A stretch of DNA of 64,000 nt, taken from the NCBI RefSeq assembly GCF_001019615.1, contig NZ_JNBQ01000003.1:186001-250000 (forward strand), written 5' to 3'. The DNA comes from Cellulosimicrobium funkei. GTDB taxonomy: Bacteria; Actinomycetota; Actinomycetes; Actinomycetales; Cellulomonadaceae. A program made the position numbers and the translations under genes. Shown here piece after piece: positions 22,785-31,408 of the stretch. The notes below the pieces were generated by a model. The model was not told the DNA's origin. It saw only the letters and a program-made list of their open reading frames with translations, and did no database searches. Position 1 is the stretch's first letter, and each line of letters begins with the position of its first letter.

Positions 22785-24272
22785 TCAGTCTAGGTAGGCC
22801 GTCACCAGGCGGGACGCGAGGCCCGTGTACGTTGCCGGGGTGAGGTTCGCGAGGCGCTGCGCGACGTCGTCGGGCAGGCCGAGGCCGGCGACGAACTCGC
22901 GCAGGCGCGCGGCGTCGACGCGCTGGCCGCGCGTGAGGTCCTTGAGGCGCTCGTACGGGTTCTCCATGCCGGGGACGCCCGCGACCGACGCCGCGCGCAT
23001 CGCCGACTGGATGGGTTCGCCGAGCACCTCCCAGTTCTCGTCGAGGTCCGCCGCCATGAGGTCGGCGTTCGCGGCGAGTGCCTTGAGGCCGCGGCGCACG
23101 TTGTCGATCGCGAGGAGCGAGTGGCCGAACGCGGGGCCGACGTTGCGCTGCGTCGTCGAGTCCGTGAGGTCGCGCTGGAGGCGCGACGTGACGAGCGTCG
23201 CCCCGAGCGTGTCGAGCAGCGCGGAGGAGATCTCGAGGTTCGCCTCGGCGTTCTCGAACCGGATCGGGTTGACCTTGTGCGGCATGGTCGACGACCCGGT
23301 CGCGCCCGGCACGGGGATCTGCGTGAAGAACCCGAGCGAGATGTACGTCCACACGTCGGTCGCGAGGTTGTGGAGGATGCGGTTGAACCGCGCGACGTCG
23401 GCGTACAGCTCGGCCTGCCAGTCGTGGGACTCGATCTGCGTCGTCAGCGGGTTCCACGTGAGCCCGAGGCCCTCGACGAAGTGCTTCGACACCGACGGCC
23501 AGTCCACGCCCGGGACGGCGACGGTGTGCGCGCCGTAGGTGCCCGTCGCGCCGTTGAGCTTGCCCAGGTACTCGGCCGCACCGACCCGGCGGAGCTGGCG
23601 GCGCAGGCGGTGCGCGAGGACGGCGAGCTCCTTGCCGAGCGTCGTCGGCGTCGCGGGCTGGCCGTGCGTGCGCGAGAGCATCGGCACGTCGGCGAGGTCG
23701 CGCGCCATGTCCGCGAGCTGGTCGGCGAGCGCCGTCGCGGCGGGCAGCCACACCTGCTCGACCGCGCCGCGCACCATGAGCGCGTACGACAGGTTGTTGA
23801 CGTCCTCGCTCGTGCACGCGAAGTGCACGAGCTCGCCGACGCCGGGGAGCACGGTGTCCGAGCCCAGGGCGTCGGGCGCCGCGGCGAGCCGGCGCTTGAC
23901 GAAGTACTCGACGGCCTTGACGTCGTGCACCGTCTCGCGCTCGATGGCGGCGAGCTCGGCGATCTCCTCGCCGCCGAACGTCGCGGGGATGCGGCGCAGG
24001 TACGCGACCTCCGCGTCGGAGAGCTGAGGAGCGCCGGGGACGACCGGGTGGACCGCGTTCTCGTCGACCGCCTGGACGCCGTTGCACAGCGTGATCAGCC
24101 ACTCGACCTCGACGTGGACGCGCTCGCGGTTGAGCGCGGCCTCGCTGAGGTGGTCGACGAGCGGGGCGACCGCGGCACGGTAGCGGCCGTCGAGCGGTCC
24201 GAGCGCGATCGGCGGGGTCACCTCGGCGAGCGACACGCGGGCAGGGGCGTCTGCGGCAGGGTTCTCGGGCAC
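22785..24272 (-). CDS. purB: adenylosuccinate lyase
   Basis: Fumarase/aspartase superfamily enzyme cleaving SAICAR and adenylosuccinate in purine synthesis. It has 495 residues, the long PurB form of about 450-480 residues also found in E. coli. Motifs: LGPLDGRYRAAVAPLVDHLSE at the N-terminus, VHFACTSEDVNNLSYAL, SRTHGQPATPTTLGKELA (catalytic His), and the superfamily signature GSSTMPHKVNPIRFENAEAN. The start is GTG 24272; a longer ORF reads into the divergent promoter and is not supported. It stands alone, divergent from the WXG-like gene. Confidence 0.95.
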   Translation of the reverse strand: MPENPAADAPARVSLAEVTPPIALGPLDGRYRAAVAPLVDHLSEAALNRERVHVEVEWLITLCNGVQAVDENAVHPVVPGAPQLSDAEVAYLRRIPATFGGEEIAELAAIERETVHDVKAVEYFVKRRLAAAPDALGSDTVLPGVGELVHFACTSEDVNNLSYALMVRGAVEQVWLPAATALADQLADMARDLADVPMLSRTHGQPATPTTLGKELAVLAHRLRRQLRRVGAAEYLGKLNGATGTYGAHTVAVPGVDWPSVSKHFVEGLGLTWNPLTTQIESHDWQAELYADVARFNRILHNLATDVWTYISLGFFTQIPVPGATGSSTMPHKVNPIRFENAEANLEISSALLDTLGATLVTSRLQRDLTDSTTQRNVGPAFGHSLLAIDNVRRGLKALAANADLMAADLDENWEVLGEPIQSAMRAASVAGVPGMENPYERLKDLTRGQRVDAARLREFVAGLGLPDDVAQRLANLTPATYTGLASRLVTAYLD

Positions 24273-24451
24273 GCCCCTGATTCTCCCACGCGTGCCCGAC
24301 GGCGGCCCGCGCCTCCCACAGTTCGAGCACGCGGCCCGGGTGGGCGGGCGGTCCGTGGCACGGCAGGGTTCGTGGCCGTCCCCAGGGACGCTCCGCCGGG
24401 GGGCCGTCCACAGGGCACCGTCGACCGTGACGGGTGGTGCGCGGCTCTGCG

Positions 24452-24457
24452 TACGGT
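24452..24457 (+). promoter_or_regulatory. -10 element TACGGT for a leaderless start at 24465
   Basis: TACGGT ends 7 nt before the ATG at 24465; no ribosome site is present, which supports a leaderless mRNA and fixes the start of the small WXG-like gene. Confidence 0.55.
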
Positions 24458-24464
24458 CCTCGCC

Positions 24465-24779
24465 ATGTCCTCCTCGTCGCCTCCGCCGCCCTCGCCGTGC
24501 GTCGCCGCGCCGTTCGGCGTCACCCTCGCCCGGACCCGGGTCCTCACCGCCCAGGACGACGTCGCGCGAGCGGGTGCCGCGCTCGTCGCGCCCGACCTGC
24601 CGTGGGCGGGTCACGCCCGCGCGTCGTACGACGACGCGGCCGCCGAGCGCCGGAGCGGTCTGCTCCGCGTCGGCATGCTGCTCGACTCGTGCCTCCTGCG
24701 CCTGGACGCGCTCACCGTCCTTGCCGAGGCCGACGTGGCACGGATCCGGGCCGAGCTCGCCGCGGCGGGCGTGCCGTGA
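24465..24779 (+). CDS. small WXG100-like helical protein
   Basis: 104 residues, mostly helical, with a short Pro/Ser N-terminus. A central WAG turn is followed by an aromatic residue (LPWAGHARASYDDAAAERRSGLL), the pattern of WXG100/EsxA-type proteins (helix, W-x-G, helix). There is no signal peptide and no cysteine pair. Its stop overlaps the next start (GTGA), so it is translationally coupled to the alpha/beta hydrolase at 24776. By analogy with ESX substrates it may be a secretion partner or targeting subunit for that protein (inference). Confidence 0.65.
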   Translation: MSSSSPPPPSPCVAAPFGVTLARTRVLTAQDDVARAGAALVAPDLPWAGHARASYDDAAAERRSGLLRVGMLLDSCLLRLDALTVLAEADVARIRAELAAAGVP

Positions 24780-26458
24780 GCGATCCCCGCCCGGCGCCCG
24801 TGGTCGTGGTGCGCGGCGGCACGGAAGCGACCACGGTCGAGACGGCGGCGGTCGTCGCGCAGGCGGTGGCCCTGGGCGCCCGGGCGGACCTGGTCGCTAG
24901 CACCGTGGCCGCGCTCCGGGACGCGCGGGACTCCGTGGAGGTGGCGACCGCGAGCCCCACGTCGTTCGGGGGCCGCTTCGTGGCGCCGGCCCCGCTCCAG
25001 GCCACGTCGGGCTGGAGCGTTCACGCCACGCCGTACTGGTCGGCCGAGGTGCGTGCGGCACGTGCGGCCGCGCTCGAGGCCTTCGACCTCGCGATCGGTG
25101 TCGCGGAGCAGCAGGAGGGAGGGCTGAGGTTCCTCGCAGCGCGACTGCACCAGGCCGTCCGCGTGTACGACGACGCGGACGCCGACGCCGCCGCGTTGTG
25201 GCAGGACGCCGCTCTCCTGGTCGCTGGAGGTCTGAGCCCGGTCGGGGCGGCGGTCGCCGGGGTCGCTTCCGTCCTGGCCGTGGGGACTGTCGGGGCCTGG
25301 GTCTCGCTGAAGCAGGGCCGCCCTTCCCTGTACCCGTTCATCACCTCGGGGCAGTACCTGCACCCCGCCACGATCCGCGCATTGAGCCGTGCGATCGGCG
25401 TGTTCGACGTGGATCGCCCGTGGTACCAGATGCCCACGGTGGGCAACGGTGCGTCGGTGCTGCGCGGGCTGCTGCAGCCCCTGCGCGACCGGTTCCTGCG
25501 CGACCCCGAGGTCCGCCTCGTCGACCCGTCCTACGACCTGCCGACCCCCACGGACGTGCGGTCCGCGCTCGGTGCCGTGGAGGCGCTCACGACCGACTCG
25601 ACGCTCAGCATCCAGAAGATCGTCAAGGACGACGGCACGCCCACGTGGGTCGTCGCGATCCCCGGAACGCAGCCCTTCAACCTGAGGTCGGTCTTCAACA
25701 TGACGTCCAACTACCAGCTCATGGACGACGACCCGGCGGTGCGGGCGCAGGCAGACAGCGCGCGTGCCGTGCTGGAAGCGATGCGGCAGGCCGGGATCGC
25801 GCCGGACGACGACGTCGTGCTGGTGGGGCACAGCCAGGGCGGCATCATCGCGTCGACGGTCGCCGCGGCGACGGTCGGCACGTACGCCGTGCGGCACGTC
25901 GTGACGGCCGGGTCGCCCATCGGCGGCCACGACCTCCCTCCCGGCGTCAAGGGCACGCACCTCGAGACCCAGGGGGAGGGGATCTCCGACACCGACGGCG
26001 CGGAGAACCGTGCGACGGCGGACCAGGTCACGGTCACGGGGGCCTTCGTGGCACCGGGCGGCGGGCCGACGGCCGAGTGGCCGCACAGCGTGCCCTTCCA
26101 CCAGGAGGTGCTGGACGCCGCCGTCGAGGTGGGCGACCGGGGGCTCGAGGAGCACCTGACCGACGTCGAGCGGCTGCTCGACGGGGTGGCCGACGAGCCC
26201 CTCGTCTACGAGGCGCGGCTGGTGCCCGACCCCGACACCACGTTCTGCGTCGGGGACGTGGCGGTCCCGCGGTCGCCCACGCCTCCGTGGGCGCCAGGCA
26301 CGCCGTTCCCCGGCGCGCCCGTGGTGCCGTTCCCGGGGACGCCGGGCACGACGTCGCGTGGGGTCCCGGGCCTGCCGTGGCTAGGAGGTCCGACTGAGGG
26401 CGACGTGACCGCGCCCGGCGTGGAGGGCGGGGGCGAGGACGGTGCGCGATCGCTGTAG
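24776..26458 (+). CDS. alpha/beta hydrolase with helical N-terminal domain (putative secreted lipase/esterase)
   Basis: 560 residues in three parts. Residues 1-140 are mainly helical and Ala-rich; 143-178 is a hydrophobic stretch (LLVAGGLSPVGAAVAGVASVLAVGTVGAWV); about 235-450 is an alpha/beta hydrolase with strand WVVAIPGTQPF and the nucleophile elbow GHSQGG, Ser353. A later HSVPFHQEV may carry the catalytic His. The C-terminus is a Pro/Gly-rich tail of PGTPFPG-like repeats. There is no Sec signal. The coupled WXG-like gene upstream suggests type VII secretion. The substrate is unknown; the pattern suggests a lipase-like enzyme. Confidence 0.7.
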   Translation: MSDPRPAPVVVVRGGTEATTVETAAVVAQAVALGARADLVASTVAALRDARDSVEVATASPTSFGGRFVAPAPLQATSGWSVHATPYWSAEVRAARAAALEAFDLAIGVAEQQEGGLRFLAARLHQAVRVYDDADADAAALWQDAALLVAGGLSPVGAAVAGVASVLAVGTVGAWVSLKQGRPSLYPFITSGQYLHPATIRALSRAIGVFDVDRPWYQMPTVGNGASVLRGLLQPLRDRFLRDPEVRLVDPSYDLPTPTDVRSALGAVEALTTDSTLSIQKIVKDDGTPTWVVAIPGTQPFNLRSVFNMTSNYQLMDDDPAVRAQADSARAVLEAMRQAGIAPDDDVVLVGHSQGGIIASTVAAATVGTYAVRHVVTAGSPIGGHDLPPGVKGTHLETQGEGISDTDGAENRATADQVTVTGAFVAPGGGPTAEWPHSVPFHQEVLDAAVEVGDRGLEEHLTDVERLLDGVADEPLVYEARLVPDPDTTFCVGDVAVPRSPTPPWAPGTPFPGAPVVPFPGTPGTTSRGVPGLPWLGGPTEGDVTAPGVEGGGEDGARSL

Positions 26459-26487
26459 CCGCCCGGCTCGCGCGACAGAGGGCGGGC

Positions 26488-26946
26488 TCACACCGCCCGG
26501 CTGTTCGCGTAGAACGTCCAGCACCGGCTCGGATACTCCGTGAACGCGCGGTGGCCGCCGATCCCGTGTGCCGCGTCGAACGAACGGAGAGCCTCCTCGT
26601 CCTGTCCCGCGTCCAGCGCGGCCATCCCCAGGATGACGTGCGGCGAGGTGTCTCGTGGGTTGGTGCTGAGCCGAGGCAGGCGTCGCGCGTACTCCAAGGC
26701 CGCGTCCGCAGCCCCCTGGCGGAGATGCGACTCCGCGAGGGTGGCGCAGAGAACCGCGGCGATCGGGAAGTCGTACTCACGCTCGAACCACGGGGTGTCG
26801 GTGTCAGGCAGCTCGGCCCAGCAGGCGTGCCAGATCACCACTGCGGAGGACTCGTCGTCCGCTGCGATCTCGGTGGCCCGTTCCCACTCGTCGAGCAGCC
26901 GCTTCCCGAGGACGTCGGGGAGGTAGCGTCGAGGCGTCTCGGTCAC
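26488..26946 (-). CDS. hypothetical protein with TPR-like helices
   Basis: 152 residues, acidic, soluble. Helical pairs such as AAVLCATLAESHLRQGAADAALEYARRLPRL and HVILGMAALDAGQDEEALRSFDAAHGIGG look like tetratricopeptide repeats. The GTG start at 26946 has AAGGTGAG about 5 nt upstream. It points toward the alpha/beta hydrolase gene and their stops are 29 bp apart. A protective or chaperone role for that hydrolase is possible but nothing in the sequence shows it. Confidence 0.65.
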   Translation of the reverse strand: MTETPRRYLPDVLGKRLLDEWERATEIAADDESSAVVIWHACWAELPDTDTPWFEREYDFPIAAVLCATLAESHLRQGAADAALEYARRLPRLSTNPRDTSPHVILGMAALDAGQDEEALRSFDAAHGIGGHRAFTEYPSRCWTFYANSRAV

Positions 26947-27024
26947 CGTCTCACCTTGCCATCCCGCGGACGACCGCTCCGATCGCCGTGGGCGTCCGGT
27001 CCCCGCCGCGGTGGACGGGGACGG

Positions 27025-27414
27025 TCAGCGGTCCTGGGCCTTGGGCACCACGGCCGAGACGGCGAAGTTGATGAGCCCGATGATCAGCGCCGCGAGCAGG
27101 GCCCACCAGAACCCGCCGACGATGCGGATGCCCCAGTCCGTCTGCTCCGTGATCCACGCGGTGAGCATGAGCATGAGCGCGTTGACGACCAGGGAGAACA
27201 GCCCCAGCGTGAGGATGTAGAGCGGGATGGACAGGATCTGCACGATCGGCTTGATGACGGCGTTCACCAGCGAGTAGAGCAGCGCCACCACGAGGATGAT
27301 GACGACCTTCCCGCCGGCGGTGTCGGAGCCGACGATCTGGAAGTGCTCGTCGATGAACAGGCTCGTGAGCCAGATCGCGAGGCCGGTGACGAGGACGCGG
27401 ACGACGAAGCTCAT
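27025..27414 (-). CDS. four-TM phage-holin-superfamily IV-like membrane protein
   Basis: 129 residues with four hydrophobic segments: VVRVLVTGLAIWLTSLFI, VVIILVVALLYSLVNAVI, LTLGLFSLVVNALMLMLTAWI and WWALLAALIIGLINFAVS. The VNAVIKPIVQILSIPLYILTLGLF region is characteristic of the family PF04020, widespread as a chromosomal gene in Actinobacteria. Despite the name no prophage is nearby, and the cellular role is unknown. ATG 27414 is preferred, with AGGA 8 nt upstream. It is divergent from the aminotransferase gene. Confidence 0.85.
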   Translation of the reverse strand: MSFVVRVLVTGLAIWLTSLFIDEHFQIVGSDTAGGKVVIILVVALLYSLVNAVIKPIVQILSIPLYILTLGLFSLVVNALMLMLTAWITEQTDWGIRIVGGFWWALLAALIIGLINFAVSAVVPKAQDR

Positions 27415-27506
27415 ACCGGGCATCCTGCCACCCGGGAGCCGCGCGGGCACGGCGCCGGGCCGTGCGCCGCCGGGACCGCGACGGGCAGGTGGCATGATCG
27501 AGGACC

Positions 27507-28586
27507 GTGGCCCACGAACCCCGCGTCCCCCTGCGTCCTGCCGTCGCCGCGCTGCCGGCCTACGTCCCGGGTGCCCGCGTCGCCCCGGGCGCGGCGGCGT
27601 TCAAGCTCTCCTCCAACGAGAACCCGTACCCGCCGCTGCCGGCGGTCGTCGCGGCGATCGCCGACGCCGCGGCGGACGTCAACCGCTACCCGGACATGTA
27701 CGCGACCGAGCTCACCGAGGCGCTCGCAGCCGACACGGGCGTCGGTGCCGACCAGGTCGTGGTGGGCAACGGCTCGGTCGCGGTGCTCGCGCACGTGCTG
27801 CAGACGGTCGTCGAGCCGGGGGACGAGGTCGTGTACCCGTGGCGGTCGTTCGAGGCGTACCCGATCGCGGTCGCCGTCGCGGGCGGGACGTCGGTCCAGG
27901 TGCCGCTGCGGACCGGGGCCGACGTCGGCCGGCTCGACCTGCCCGCCATGGCTGCGGCGATCACGGACCGCACGCGCGTCGTGATGGTCTGCACGCCCAA
28001 CAACCCGACCGGTCCGGTCGTGCACCGCGCGGAGCTCGAGACGTTCCTCGCGGCCGTGCCGTCGGACGTGCTGGTCGTGCTCGACGAGGCGTACCTCGAG
28101 TTCGTGCGCGACCCCGAGGCCCCCGACGGCCTCGCCGTGTACGCGCAGCACCCGAACGTCGTGCTGCTCCGCACGTTCTCCAAGGCGTACGGCCTGGCCG
28201 GCCTGCGCGTGGGTTACGCCGTCGCGCGCCCGCGGCTCGCGGCGGGGATCCGCGCGGTGTCGACGCCGTTCGGCGTCTCCCACGTGGCGCAGCGCGCGGC
28301 CATCGCGTCGCTCGCCGCGCGCGACGAGCTGCTCCAGCGGGTCGAGCACCTCGTCGCCGACCGCGCGCGCCTCGTCGAGGGCTTGCGCGACCAGGGCTGG
28401 GTGCTGCCGGAGTCGCAGGCGAACTTCGTGTGGTTCGACCTGGGCGAGCGGACCATGCAGCGCACCGAGGAGGCCCGCGCGGCCGGGGCGATCGTGCGCC
28501 CGTTCGCGGGCGAGGGCCTGCGCGTGAGCGTCGGCGAGCCGGAGGCGACGGACCTCTTCCTCCGCGTGAGCGCCACCTGGCTCTGA
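27507..28586 (+). CDS. hisC: histidinol-phosphate / aromatic aminotransferase (class I/II)
   Basis: A 359-residue PLP-dependent aminotransferase. Features: [15 protein letters not shown] at the N-terminus, [16 protein letters not shown], the [11 protein letters not shown] loop, [11 protein letters not shown] with the PLP-ring Asp, and [15 protein letters not shown] with the Schiff-base lysine; the C-terminal [14 protein letters not shown] is typical of HisC. Actinobacteria have HisC and the related aromatic aminotransferase Pat; standing outside a his operon and near the 2-oxoacid dehydrogenase genes favours a Pat-like or second HisC role. GTG 27507 has GAGGA just before it. Confidence 0.88.
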   Translation: MAHEPRVPLRPAVAALPAYVPGARVAPGAAAFKLSSNENPYPPLPAVVAAIADAAADVNRYPDMYATELTEALAADTGVGADQVVVGNGSVAVLAHVLQTVVEPGDEVVYPWRSFEAYPIAVAVAGGTSVQVPLRTGADVGRLDLPAMAAAITDRTRVVMVCTPNNPTGPVVHRAELETFLAAVPSDVLVVLDEAYLEFVRDPEAPDGLAVYAQHPNVVLLRTFSKAYGLAGLRVGYAVARPRLAAGIRAVSTPFGVSHVAQRAAIASLAARDELLQRVEHLVADRARLVEGLRDQGWVLPESQANFVWFDLGERTMQRTEEARAAGAIVRPFAGEGLRVSVGEPEATDLFLRVSATWL

Positions 28587-28659
28587 GCCCGTCCGTCCGG
28601 GGCAGGCACCCGAGCGGTCCCTGTTGCCGGACGCCGTCGGCGCGAGAACACTCGCGTCC

Positions 28660-28926
28660 ATGGACAACGTGGAGTACGACCAGTTCGTGGACCAGTACGG
28701 CTGGGCCTTCGGCACCGCCGCGCTGGTCGTCTACGTCGCGGTGGCGGTGATCTTCTTCATCGCCTACGTCCGGATCATCCAGAAGGCCGGCTACTCGGGA
28801 TGGTGGATCCTCGTCGGGCTCGTGCCGATCCTCAACGTCGTGATGTTCCTCGTGTTCGCGTTCTCGCGCTGGCCCGTGCTGCGCGAGCGCGACGCGCTGC
28901 GCGCGGGCGGCGTGTACCCGCGATAG
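28660..28926 (+). CDS. small two-TM membrane protein (DUF805/DUF5684-like)
   Basis: 88 residues. A short acidic N-terminus (MDNVEYDQFVDQYGW) precedes a first membrane segment (TAALVVYVAVAVIFFIAYVRII), a GYSGWW loop and a second segment (ILVGLVPILNVVMFLVFAF). The loop GYSGWW...P..N is typical of small actinobacterial membrane proteins grouped with DUF805/DUF5684. Function unknown. It is followed by a compact terminator. Confidence 0.75.
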   Translation: MDNVEYDQFVDQYGWAFGTAALVVYVAVAVIFFIAYVRIIQKAGYSGWWILVGLVPILNVVMFLVFAFSRWPVLRERDALRAGGVYPR

Positions 28927-28930
28927 GGCG

Positions 28931-28952
28931 GACCCCCGTAGGGGTGGGGGTC
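28931..28952. terminator. hairpin after the small membrane protein
   Basis: GACCCCC (28931-28937) and GGGGGTC (28946-28952) pair around an 8-nt loop directly after the stop at 28926. Confidence 0.6.
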
Positions 28953-29018
28953 GTCCGGTGGGGATTGGAGGTTCCCTACAGCCCGCCGCGACGGATGTTG
29001 GGCGACACGTCGGCAGCC

Positions 29019-29070
29019 GAACCTACGGTGTCGTAGCCTACGCTTGCGTAGGCTACGGAGACGTAGGTTC
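29019..29070. promoter_or_regulatory. three tandem CTACG-N4-CGTAG operators before the 2-oxoacid dehydrogenase operon
   Basis: Three 14-bp inverted repeats CTACG-N4-CGTAG lie at 29023-29036, 29038-29051 and 29053-29066, separated by one base, with spacers GTGT, CTTG and GAGA. The period is exactly 15 bp and flanking GAAC/GTTC extends the overall symmetry to 52 bp. It is 80 bp upstream of the E1alpha start. The arrangement strongly suggests cooperative binding of a dimeric regulator (TetR-like spacing); which one is unknown and no regulator gene adjoins. Confidence 0.75.
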
Positions 29071-29149
29071 CGACGGCGCCCCTGACCGGGCGCCTCCCGC
29101 CCCCCGAGCGGGCCGGCCGCACGGCCGGGCCGCACCGAAGGAGAGTCGC

Positions 29150-30355
29150 GTGACCGAGAACGACGCGAGAGCTGCCGCGCGGGACGGCGCGAGCACGCCC
29201 CCCGACCTCCCCGACGTCGCCGGCGGTCCCGACGACGCCCCCCTGCTCCAGCTCGTGACCCCGGCCGGTGCCCGCGTCACGACGCGCGAGACCGACGGCT
29301 ACCGGGAGCGGGTCGCCCACCTGGACGCCGACGCCCTGCGCGGGCTCTACCGCGACATGGTGCTCACGCGCCGCTTCGACGACGAGGCGACGTCGCTCCA
29401 GCGCCAGGGCGAGCTCGGCCTGTTCGCGCAGGCGAAGGGCCAGGAGGCCGCGCAGATCGGCTCCGGCCGCGCGCTCGCGCCGCAGGACTACGTCTTCCCC
29501 TCCTACCGCGAGCACGGGGTCTCGCACGTGCGCGGCATCGACCCGACGGCGCGCCTGCGCCTCTTCCGCGGCGTGGACCACGGCGGCTGGGACCCGACGG
29601 CGCACAACGTGCACCTGTACACCCTCGTCATCGGGTCGCACGCGCTGCACGCGACCGGGTACGCGATGGGCGTCCAGCGCGACGGCCTCGTGGGCTCGGG
29701 CGACCCGGAGCGCGACGCGGCCGTCGTCACGTACTTCGGCGACGGCGCGACGTCGCAGGGCGACGTCAACGAGGCGCTCGTGTTCGCGGCCGTGAACAAC
29801 GCGCCCGTCGTGTTCTTCTGCCAGAACAACCAGTGGGCGATCTCCGAGCCCACCACCAAGCAGACGCGCGTGCCGCTCTACCGCCGCGGCGGCGGGTTCG
29901 GCGTCCCGAGCGTGCGGGTCGACGGCAACGACGTGCTCGCGTGCTACGCCGTGACCGCGGAGGCGCTCGAGCGCGCGCGGTCCGGCGGCGGCCCGACGTT
30001 CGTGGAGGCGTTCACGTACCGCATGGGCGCGCACACGACGTCGGACGACCCGACCAAGTACCGCTCGCGGGCCCAGGAGGAGTACTGGCGCCGCCGCGAC
30101 CCGATCGACCGGCTCGAGAACCTGCTCCGCGCCGAGGACGCGTGGGACGACGCGTTCGCCGCCGACCTCGCGGCCGAGGCCGACGCGCTCGGCGAGCGGC
30201 TGCGCGACGAGGTCCGCGCGCTCGCCGCGCCCGACCCGTCCAGCATGTTCGACCACGTCTACGCGACCCCGAACGCCGTGGTCGAGCGCGAGAAGGCGTG
30301 GTTCGCCGACTACCAGCAGTCCTTCGAGGAGCCGGCCGCGGAGGTGGCCCGATGA
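29150..30355 (+). CDS. bkdA: branched-chain 2-oxoacid dehydrogenase E1 component, alpha subunit
   Basis: Thiamine-diphosphate-dependent decarboxylase subunit, acting with the beta subunit and E2 on branched-chain 2-oxoacids. It has 401 residues. YRDMVLTRRFDDEATSLQRQGELGLFAQAKGQEAAQIG begins the domain; the ThDP motif is GDGATSQGDVNEALVFAAVNNAPVVFFCQNN; the phosphorylation-loop equivalent is YRMGAHTTSDDPTKYR. Actinobacterial pyruvate dehydrogenase normally uses the single-chain AceE, so an alpha/beta E1 favours branched-chain substrates, though annotation as PdhA is common. GTG 29150 has GAAGGAGAG 5 nt upstream. The stop overlaps the beta-subunit start (ATGA). Confidence 0.88.
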   Translation: MTENDARAAARDGASTPPDLPDVAGGPDDAPLLQLVTPAGARVTTRETDGYRERVAHLDADALRGLYRDMVLTRRFDDEATSLQRQGELGLFAQAKGQEAAQIGSGRALAPQDYVFPSYREHGVSHVRGIDPTARLRLFRGVDHGGWDPTAHNVHLYTLVIGSHALHATGYAMGVQRDGLVGSGDPERDAAVVTYFGDGATSQGDVNEALVFAAVNNAPVVFFCQNNQWAISEPTTKQTRVPLYRRGGGFGVPSVRVDGNDVLACYAVTAEALERARSGGGPTFVEAFTYRMGAHTTSDDPTKYRSRAQEEYWRRRDPIDRLENLLRAEDAWDDAFAADLAAEADALGERLRDEVRALAAPDPSSMFDHVYATPNAVVEREKAWFADYQQSFEEPAAEVAR

Positions 30356-31344
30356 GCGAGAACAAGACCCTGACCCTCGCCCGCGCGATCAACGAGGGCC
30401 TGCGCCGGTCGCTCGAGACCGACCCGAAGGTCCTGCTCATGGGGGAGGACATCGGCGCGCTCGGCGGCGTGTTCCGCGTGACCGACGGGCTGCAGAAGGA
30501 CTTCGGCGAGGACCGGGTGGTCGACACGCCGCTCGCGGAGTCAGGCATCCTCGGCACGGCGATCGGGCTCGCGCTGCGCGGCTACCGCCCGGTCTGCGAG
30601 ATCCAGTTCGACGGCTTCATCTTCCCCGCGTACGACCAGATCACGACGCAGCTCGCGAAGATGGGCTACCGGTCGGGCGGAAAGCTCCAGGTGCCCGTCG
30701 TGATCCGCGTGCCGTACGGGGGCGGGATCGGCGCCGTCGAGCACCACAGCGAGAGCCCCGAGGCGCTGTTCGCCCACACCGCGGGCCTGCGCGTCGTGTC
30801 GCCGTCCACGCCGCAGGACGCGTACACGATGATCCAGGAGGCCATCGCCTCGCCCGACCCGGTGCTGTTCTTCGAGCCCAAGGGCCGCTACTGGGAGAAG
30901 GGTCCCGTCGAGACCGCCGGGCGTGGCGAGGGCGCGACCGTGCTCGACCGCGCGCGCGTCGTCCGCCCCGGCACCGACCTCACGCTCGTCGCCTACGGGC
31001 CGACCGTGGCGACCGCGCTCCGCGCCGCCGCCGCGGCCGAGCAGGAGGGGCGCAGCGTCGAGGTCGTCGACCTGCGCAGCATCTCCCCGCTCGACACCGC
31101 GACCGTCGTGGAGTCCGTGCGCCGGACCGGGCGCTGCGTCGTCGTGCACGAGGCCCCGACCTACCTGGGCTCGGGCGCCGAGGTCGCGGCCCGCGTGACC
31201 GAGGAGTGCTTCTACTCGCTCGAGGCGCCCGTGCTGCGCGTCGGCGGCTTCCACACCCCGTACCCCGTCGCCAAGATCGAGCACGACTACCTGCCGAGCC
31301 TCGACCGCGTGCTCGACGCCGTCGACCGCGCGTTCGCGTTCTGA
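30352..31344 (+). CDS. bkdB: branched-chain 2-oxoacid dehydrogenase E1 component, beta subunit
   Basis: 330 residues. Transketolase-like pyrimidine-binding domain: LLMGEDIGALGGVFRVTDGL, DTPLAESGILGTAIGLALRGYRPVCEIQF, YRSGGKLQVPVVIRVPYGGGIGAVEHHSES. The C-terminal transketolase domain starts near LVAYGPTVATALRAAAAAEQEG and includes VVDLRSISPLDTATVVESVRRTGRCVVVHEA and the VGGFHTPYP segment. It pairs with the alpha subunit to form the alpha2beta2 E1. It is separated from E2 by 64 bp containing only a ribosome site, so it is probably co-transcribed. No E3 (lipoamide dehydrogenase) gene is in the window; a shared E3 is presumed. Confidence 0.9.
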   Translation: MSENKTLTLARAINEGLRRSLETDPKVLLMGEDIGALGGVFRVTDGLQKDFGEDRVVDTPLAESGILGTAIGLALRGYRPVCEIQFDGFIFPAYDQITTQLAKMGYRSGGKLQVPVVIRVPYGGGIGAVEHHSESPEALFAHTAGLRVVSPSTPQDAYTMIQEAIASPDPVLFFEPKGRYWEKGPVETAGRGEGATVLDRARVVRPGTDLTLVAYGPTVATALRAAAAAEQEGRSVEVVDLRSISPLDTATVVESVRRTGRCVVVHEAPTYLGSGAEVAARVTEECFYSLEAPVLRVGGFHTPYPVAKIEHDYLPSLDRVLDAVDRAFAF

Positions 31345-31408
31345 CGCGTCCGTAGCGACCTCGAGCGACCTCGACAGCGCCGACCGGGACCACCAGGAGG
31401 ACCACGCA

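Noticed and set aside
27025-27414. Holin-like gene as evidence for a prophage
   Set aside because: The family is a common chromosomal gene in Actinobacteria; no phage structural, integrase or lysin genes surround it.
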